Source: CAYYWW01 sp964475515
Lineage (GTDB): Archaea; Aenigmatarchaeota; Aenigmatarchaeia; QMZP01
Length of the DNA: 9,823 bases
Reading direction: 5' to 3'
Assembly (NCBI GenBank): GCA_964475515.1
Contig: CAYYWW010000033.1
Coordinates: 1-9,823, forward strand
Numbering within the stretch: position 1 is the stretch's first letter; each line of letters starts with the position of its first letter. This document shows, in pieces, positions 5,249 through 9,823 of the stretch. The notes under the pieces were generated by a model, which searched no databases, was not told the origin of the DNA, and saw only the letters and a program-made list of their open reading frames with translations. The position numbers and the translations under genes are program-made.

Positions 5249-8200
5249 TTATATCTTACCCATCATGACTCCTGCTGTTGTTGCTATTATTATCGCTGCC
5301 CCAACACCCGCCACAATTATCCAAAGTGATTCATCACCACCTTCACGAGCAACGCATTCTTTTTCATCCACTTTTCCATCGCAGTCATCATCCAGTTTGT
5401 TTCCACATATTTCTGTTTGAGGCTGTATACTACACTGTCCCCAAGAACCTGCTTCGCATCTTTGAATCCCTTTAGCACAAATCCCTTTCATATTTACACA
5501 AGGTCTTGTATCACCGGTTGTGCAACAACTCAAACCTTCATCTATCTTTCCATCGCAGTCATCGTCTATGTCGTTACATATTTCTGTAGATGTTAATTTA
5601 ATGTTTGAAGCTTCATCTTCTGTTTTTCCAGAGCACGCACAATGTGTTATAGACAGGTCAACACTATTGAAAATATCGTCAACAATTCCGTTGCAATCAT
5701 CATCCAGGCCGTTGCATATTTCTGTGCTGGGACCTTTTCCGCCAACACACGGTCCCCACTTTCCGTTTTTGCATTCCTGATATCCTCTTCTACACTCTCC
5801 TATATCTTTTCCGCATGGTTTTTTGTCTCCTTCTTTACACACACATGCTTCAACCTGCTTGCCATTTCTTACTTCGTACTCTTCGTCTATGATGCCGTCA
5901 CAGTCATCATCTATGTTATTGTCACATATTTCAGGTTGTTCTCCTGGTTGAAGTGTGTTGGAACAGACAACATCTGTTCCGTTTTCATTGCACACATAAA
6001 CACCTGAGCATGCACCTACACCACATGGCTCACCTAAGTTTTTCATTGTCCCTATGAAATCTTCGTCTATTTGACCATCACAGTCGTTATCTTTACCGTC
6101 GCAAATCTCTGGTGCTCCCGGATACACAGTAACATCATTGTCGTCTAAGTCTCCTTGTTCTGCACAGAAACCGTCACCATCATTATCATTGCATACTGTA
6201 ATTTTTTTCTCCCCACTTGCTATAACATTTCCTTTACTGAGTATTTTGAATGATATTTTGTGCTCGCCTAATGTTTCTGGAGCACTTAATCCAAATTCAC
6301 TTAGAGATACAGAAGCTGTATAGGTTTTACTAAGTCTTGGATTTATAGAACTCGCGTGTACGTATAATTCTTTTTTATTAGAATCGTAGTTACTTCCTAT
6401 AACAACAGAGTTAAGCGGATCGTATACTTCAACAACTTCATATCTATTTATTTTCTGCTCACAGTCAGATGAACCAGATGGACATGACGGAAGAGTCAGT
6501 AGAGATGTGAGTTGCGCTTCAGTGTATGTTTTTTCATATCCCAATTCATGAGAAACTGTTCCTGAAATTACCGCACTCCTTTCCCACGGGGTTGAATTTT
6601 GTATAACTGCACTTGTATATGCACATAGTTTTGAGCCCATCGGTGGAAGGTACCTTATTTTATAAATAGCATTATTGTCATAGTTTATTATTTTTACATA
6701 TCCCTGCCCGTTTCTATTTCCTTCCCACAAGACTTGTGAGCCGTATTTTTGATAAACATCGTTTTTGTATATTCCGCCTCTCTCACCAAAATATGATGAT
6801 AAAAGACTGTCTCCATCGAATTTTTCTATATATGCCTCTTTATTAGATGTGCCTGGAATCCCTATAAATTCTGATTGATCTATTATTCTTTCAACCCAAC
6901 CATTTTTGTTAGTCACATACGCATTATAAACATCATTACCGCACGCCTCTCTCATCGTCAAAGCTACATTAGAGTTGTTATTTTCTATAACTTCCCACAC
7001 AGTATCATCATTAGCATCATTTGGCAGTGTAATAGATTCTGACACATCGTATATAAATTTTAAACCATCTGCTGAATTTACAACACCTTCAGAAGAATAC
7101 TCAGCACTCCATGGTATTTTTTCTTCAGTTTTAGTTCCACTTGCTTTAACAGTGTAACTAAATGTCTGCTCTGTATGTTTTATCCATCTGTTTTCTCCAT
7201 ACGCTGTTATTCTATACTTAAACTCTGGCTCGGTATATTCATAATAGTTCTCATCGAAAAGGTAATTATACATACTAACTTCGCTCTTTTTTTCACCGTC
7301 TATATATCCAACAAGAGTAGAGTTTCGGGGTATAATTCTATAATAGCTTATCTCAATATCGCCTGTTATTTCTTCTCCTGGTTTGTACGCCCCTTTGTCT
7401 TTTATTAATACAGAAACACCCTCAGAAAATATTTCTACTGTTATATTTTCTACATAAGTGGACACTGCCCCGGTGGTAAATTGAACTGTAAGTGATACAT
7501 CGTAAACCCCTGAATTTCTATAAGTATGCTCTATTGTATCCACGTATCCGTCAGCGTAGAACGGTTCTGTTTCATCTCCAAAACTCATTTCCATGAAATT
7601 TACTTCTGAGCCAGAAGGTATGTTTATTGAAAATGTAACATCGGTTTCCCCCTCTTTCGATACTATGTTACTTACTTCGAAGCTTACTGACGGTGGCATA
7701 ACATTTATAACTCTCGAAAATGAATTCGTCTGTCCATCATCATCCGTAACAGTTAATGTAACAACATAGTTTCCTGGTATTGAGTATGAATATGAAGTTA
7801 AATCTGCACTTGTTGTTGTGAAAATATTGTTTTCACCATAGTCCCATTTATATGAGACTATGTCTCCACCATCAGGGTCATGAGCTGTTACTGTGAAGTA
7901 TATATATTGACCTGCTATGGGTAATTCAGGTGAGTATGTGAATGAAACCTCTGGGGGCCTTAACCCTGGGAATATTATTACTGTTTGGTTATCTGAGGAT
8001 TCCCCACCATCTGCAAACCATACTATGACAGAGGCGGTATAATTTCCTTCTGCTTCATATAGATGATAAACCTCATCTGGTTTGTGGTCAAAAAACATAG
8101 TATCTGAACCGTCACCAAAATCGAATGTAACACCATCTACTTCAACAATATCGTAAGGAATGTCAACAGAAAATGTTACTCGTTGACCGTTGCCTTCATC

Positions 8201-9823
8201 ATGAACAGAAACTATTCTAAGTGTAACAGGAATTGATGCATACAGGCTTTTTGTCACGATGGAGCTTTCTTGATTTTCCACATCCACAACTTTCAAGCTT
8301 ACATTCTTATAACCCGGTGTTGAAAATGAATGTGTTATAACAGCTGATGTTGTATTTTCCTCAAAAAATCCGTCACCATCGAAGTCCCAAAGATATCTTT
8401 GCAATCGATCTCCATCCGGGTCATAACTTGAGTTCGCATCAAACGTTATAATCTCTTCTGGCTTTGGATTTGGGGGATAATAAGTGAAATCTGCTACTGG
8501 TGGGTCTCCCAAAGGTTCGACGTAAACCTCAGCACTTGAACAGTGGATGTTGTCAATAGAACCTGTAATTGTGTAATTTCCTCCATACGCAAAGTAACAA
8601 ACCGTTTCACATGATTCACCAGAACATTCTATTTTCTCCTTCGTGTTCTTTTGAGAGCCGAAAAACATCTTTACATAAGCTTTTCTGGCACCGCTTTCTT
8701 CATTTATATCATCTACATGGACTTTAAGACCCGAAAAATCATAAAGGTTTTTTTCTTCAACTTCATAAGAATTGCCATCAATACTTATTGTGGCTGTTGT
8801 GGGAGAATTGACGGCCAAAACCATAACTTTGTATTCACTATCACCCATCACTATAGTTTTTTCCTGATTCTCCGTGAATATCCCAGTTCCACAATCCATT
8901 ATCAAATCAATACTTCCGTTAAAGTTCTTATATTCTGTTGTTATACTAACCTCACCGTATCCAATTAAGCGCTGAGGATCTGCTGATATAGAACACGAAG
9001 GTGGCTTTGGTCGTGGTTTTGGTTTTGTTCCATTATCTCCGCCATTTCCGCCGCCATTTCCGCCGCACCCCTTTTCTCCAGTAACTAAATTACACCCTTG
9101 GGACATGGCTGCTGTAAGAATTGCCATTTCCTCGTCTGTCGGTACGTGGGCCATTGTAACAGCATGTGCAAGTATAAATGTATCGCAGGTACATACACAC
9201 GGATTTAAACCACAACCACTACTCTTATAATCACATACTCTGTGGGTGAACTCTTTATCGCCAGCTTTTATAATATAGATTCCATAAGGATCGTCTGGAT
9301 CGAGCTTTATCTCGGCACACCTCATTTCACTTGTTGTTGCTTCAGATACAGGTCCTTCTCCTGATTCCATACCAGATTTTGTGTAAACTTTAACTTCAGT
9401 GCCAGGGTCTGCGAAGAAACAAAACGTTCTTCCACTTGGTTGCGGTATTGGACCTGTGTGGTTTTTTCTTATTCGGTTCTTTTCCCAGAGGGTCTTTGCA
9501 TTTTCATATTCACTTTGACTTATAACGTTATCATTGTTTGTATCAAACTTTCCAAGCACTGAGCGTCCATAATTAGACGCTATAGCTTGACAATCCATAA
9601 CAGAATAAGTACAATTATACGTATAGAAATCAGCTATTGCCTTTTGTTCTTCTTCTGTTAATATTGGTTTTATTTTGTATTTGCATTCACACGGATCTGA
9701 TTCTCCCAAGGGCGGAGCTGTTACATTAACAGCATTCTTATACTCTTCACTACTTATCCTGCCGTCTCCGTCAGTGTCATAGGACATTATAACATATTTT
9801 GCGGTTTCAAGGGCTGCTTCGCA
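5249..9823 (-). CDS. Giant membrane-anchored surface protein: EF-hands, PKD domains and MopE-like metal-binding repeats (N-terminus beyond right edge)
   Basis: No single family fits the whole protein. Residue numbers count from the Met at 9787. The frame stays open for 12 more codons to the edge (CEAALETAKYVI), which form the entering helix of an EF-hand, so this Met is not the start and any signal peptide lies outside. Order: EF-hand loops at 4-15 and 82-93; Cys-rich segments at 123-201; Gly/Asn then KPKPRPKPP linker (240-263); a beta-rich region with paired cysteines (265-425); four PKD-type domains (428-786); an unassigned beta-rich, Tyr-rich region (787-1197); a calcium-type DNDGDG segment and five MopE-like Cys/Asp repeats (1199-1478); a membrane helix (1488-1508) ending in GKI. 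About sixteen N-X-S/T sequons and many cysteines support an extracellular location. The likely role is an envelope, adhesion or metal-binding stalk; a catalytic function is not visible. The gene is convergent with cysS. Confidence 0.9.
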   Translation of the reverse strand, partial: CEAALETAKYVIMSYDTDGDGRISSEEYKNAVNVTAPPLGESDPCECKYKIKPILTEEEQKAIADFYTYNCTYSVMDCQAIASNYGRSVLGKFDTNNDNVISQSEYENAKTLWEKNRIRKNHTGPIPQPSGRTFCFFADPGTEVKVYTKSGMESGEGPVSEATTSEMRCAEIKLDPDDPYGIYIIKAGDKEFTHRVCDYKSSGCGLNPCVCTCDTFILAHAVTMAHVPTDEEMAILTAAMSQGCNLVTGEKGCGGNGGGNGGDNGTKPKPRPKPPSCSISADPQRLIGYGEVSITTEYKNFNGSIDLIMDCGTGIFTENQEKTIVMGDSEYKVMVLAVNSPTTATISIDGNSYEVEEKNLYDFSGLKVHVDDINEESGARKAYVKMFFGSQKNTKEKIECSGESCETVCYFAYGGNYTITGSIDNIHCSSAEVYVEPLGDPPVADFTYYPPNPKPEEIITFDANSSYDPDGDRLQRYLWDFDGDGFFEENTTSAVITHSFSTPGYKNVSLKVVDVENQESSIVTKSLYASIPVTLRIVSVHDEGNGQRVTFSVDIPYDIVEVDGVTFDFGDGSDTMFFDHKPDEVYHLYEAEGNYTASVIVWFADGGESSDNQTVIIFPGLRPPEVSFTYSPELPIAGQYIYFTVTAHDPDGGDIVSYKWDYGENNIFTTTSADLTSYSYSIPGNYVVTLTVTDDDGQTNSFSRVINVMPPSVSFEVSNIVSKEGETDVTFSINIPSGSEVNFMEMSFGDETEPFYADGYVDTIEHTYRNSGVYDVSLTVQFTTGAVSTYVENITVEIFSEGVSVLIKDKGAYKPGEEITGDIEISYYRIIPRNSTLVGYIDGEKKSEVSMYNYLFDENYYEYTEPEFKYRITAYGENRWIKHTEQTFSYTVKASGTKTEEKIPWSAEYSSEGVVNSADGLKFIYDVSESITLPNDANDDTVWEVIENNNSNVALTMREACGNDVYNAYVTNKNGWVERIIDQSEFIGIPGTSNKEAYIEKFDGDSLLSSYFGERGGIYKNDVYQKYGSQVLWEGNRNGQGYVKIINYDNNAIYKIRYLPPMGSKLCAYTSAVIQNSTPWERSAVISGTVSHELGYEKTYTEAQLTSLLTLPSCPSGSSDCEQKINRYEVVEVYDPLNSVVIGSNYDSNKKELYVHASSINPRLSKTYTASVSLSEFGLSAPETLGEHKISFKILSKGNVIASGEKKITVCNDNDGDGFCAEQGDLDDNDVTVYPGAPEICDGKDNDCDGQIDEDFIGTMKNLGEPCGVGACSGVYVCNENGTDVVCSNTLQPGEQPEICDNNIDDDCDGIIDEEYEVRNGKQVEACVCKEGDKKPCGKDIGECRRGYQECKNGKWGPCVGGKGPSTEICNGLDDDCNGIVDDIFNSVDLSITHCACSGKTEDEASNIKLTSTEICNDIDDDCDGKIDEGLSCCTTGDTRPCVNMKGICAKGIQRCEAGSWGQCSIQPQTEICGNKLDDDCDGKVDEKECVAREGGDESLWIIVAGVGAAIIIATTAGVMMGKI
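5264..5326 (-). other. C-terminal transmembrane anchor
   Basis: Residues 1488-1508 (LWIIVAGVGAAII, then IATTAGVMM) form one uninterrupted hydrophobic helix. It is preceded by an acidic REGGDES segment and followed only by GKI. This architecture anchors the protein by its C-terminus with the repeats outside the cell. Confidence 0.88.
5354..6193 (-). repeat. Five MopE-like Cys/Asp metal-binding repeats
   Basis: The five copies follow the pattern EIC-x(3-5)-D-x-D-C-[DN]-G-x-[IV]-D-[ED]. Their cores lie at 6062-6103 (CDGKDNDCDGQIDE), 5882-5926, 5675-5716, 5537-5578 and 5363-5407. The first is preceded by DNDGDG and VYPGAPEIC, the usual lead-in for this family. Copies 2, 3 and 5 are preceded by a cysteine module, which in copies 3 and 5 reads PC...C..G.Q.C..G.WG.C. 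Copy 4 has a different, shorter lead-in. The motif matches the putative metal-binding motif of MopE-type proteins; the bound ion here is unknown. Confidence 0.88.
7430..7960 (-). repeat. PKD-type domain pair, copy 2 (domains A2 and B2)
   Basis: A2 (610-696) has PPEVSFTYSP, HDPDGGDIVSYKWDY and PGNYVVTLTVTDDDG. B2 (697-786) has VTFSINIP, SFGDET and YRNSGVYDVSLTV. A2 resembles A1 and B2 resembles B1 more than A resembles B, so this pair looks like a duplicate of the one at 7970-8506. Confidence 0.82.
7970..8506 (-). repeat. PKD-type domain pair, copy 1 (domains A1 and B1)
   Basis: A1 (residues 428-516) is a canonical PKD domain, with PPVADFTYYP at its start, YDPDGD, then WDFDGDG (467-473) and HSFSTPGYKNVSLKV. 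B1 (518-606) is degenerate, with VTFSVDIP, DFGDGSD (556-562) and YEAEGNYTASVIV. PKD domains are extracellular Ig-like modules common in archaeal surface proteins. Confidence 0.85.
9002..9070 (-). other. Low-complexity Gly/Asn to Lys/Pro linker
   Basis: Residues 240-262 run from GCGGNGGGNGG into KPKPRPKPP. A flexible glycine tract followed by a basic polyproline-like rod is a typical interdomain or wall-spanning hinge. It separates the EF-hand/Cys-rich head from the beta-domain stalk. Confidence 0.75.
9509..9544 (-). other. EF-hand calcium-binding loop 2
   Basis: DTNNDNVISQSE fits the EF-hand spacing (D1, N3, D5, I8, E12), with Asn instead of Gly at position 6. It lies 78 residues after loop 1, too far for a standard adjacent pair, with a Cys-containing segment between them. 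Confidence 0.75.
9743..9778 (-). other. EF-hand calcium-binding loop 1
   Basis: DTDGDGRISSEE has D, D and D at loop positions 1, 3 and 5, Gly at 6, Ile at 8 and Glu at 12, the complete canonical EF-hand pattern. Helix-forming sequence flanks it on both sides, including the codons upstream of the Met at 9787. Confidence 0.85.

Noticed and set aside
5642..6007. Plus-strand open frame of 121 codons encoding a hydrophobic, membrane-like protein
   Set aside because: It lies entirely antisense to the MopE-like repeat block. Reverse-complemented Asp/Asn/Cys-rich codons produce hydrophobic residues, and there is no ribosome binding site or promoter of its own.
5354..6193. Regularly spaced similar segments considered as a CRISPR array or other noncoding DNA repeat
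   Set aside because: The similarity is at protein level within one open frame. The spacing varies and the DNA copies are not identical.
8651..8968. Plus-strand open frame of 105 codons
   Set aside because: It is antisense to the continuous surface-protein frame, and its composition is explained by that gene. It has no family resemblance and no initiation signal.
9785..9787. ATG at 9787 as the true start of the giant protein
   Set aside because: The frame stays open to the window edge, the upstream codons complete the entering helix of an EF-hand, and no signal peptide follows this Met although the protein is clearly exported.

Overview
The window looks archaeal. It encodes the subunit B N-terminus of topoisomerase VI, a DRG/Obg-type GTPase with a TGS domain and ribosomal protein L35Ae (eL33). 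Starts are preceded either by GGTGAT-like Shine-Dalgarno sites or by a TATA box about 27 nt upstream, as in leaderless archaeal transcripts. The DNA is AT-rich. A PfkA-type phosphofructokinase and a very large metal-binding surface protein in such a compact setting would fit a poorly sampled lineage, for example a DPANN-type archaeon. That placement is inference only.

Layout. 1-317 (-): start of top6B, running off the left edge. 318-541: divergent promoter region with two TATA-like elements and a small palindrome. 542-1630 (+): DRG-family GTPase. 1632-1934 (-): unrecognised acidic 100-residue protein, tail-to-tail with the GTPase. 2020-2280 (-): L35Ae. 2378-3703 (-): divergent PfkA-family 6-phosphofructokinase. 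3704-3820: divergent promoter region that appears to drive two leaderless genes. 3821-5245 (+): cysteinyl-tRNA synthetase. 5249-9823 (-): a giant secreted/surface protein of more than 1,520 visible residues, with its N-terminus beyond the right edge.

The left half is housekeeping: DNA topology, translation, glycolysis and tRNA charging. The genes are compact, with two convergent pairs separated by only 1 and 3 nt. I see no mobile element, CRISPR array, tRNA or rRNA.

The accessory element is the large protein. In order it carries two EF-hand loops, cysteine-rich segments, a Gly/Asn then Lys-Pro linker, four PKD-type beta domains arranged as an A-B-A-B duplication, about 400 residues I cannot assign, a block of five Cys/Asp-rich MopE-like metal-binding repeats, and a single C-terminal membrane anchor. 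About sixteen N-glycosylation sequons fit an exported, membrane-anchored, Ca2+/metal-stabilised stalk, adhesin or envelope protein. This protein and the unusual phosphofructokinase active site are the two items most worth following up.
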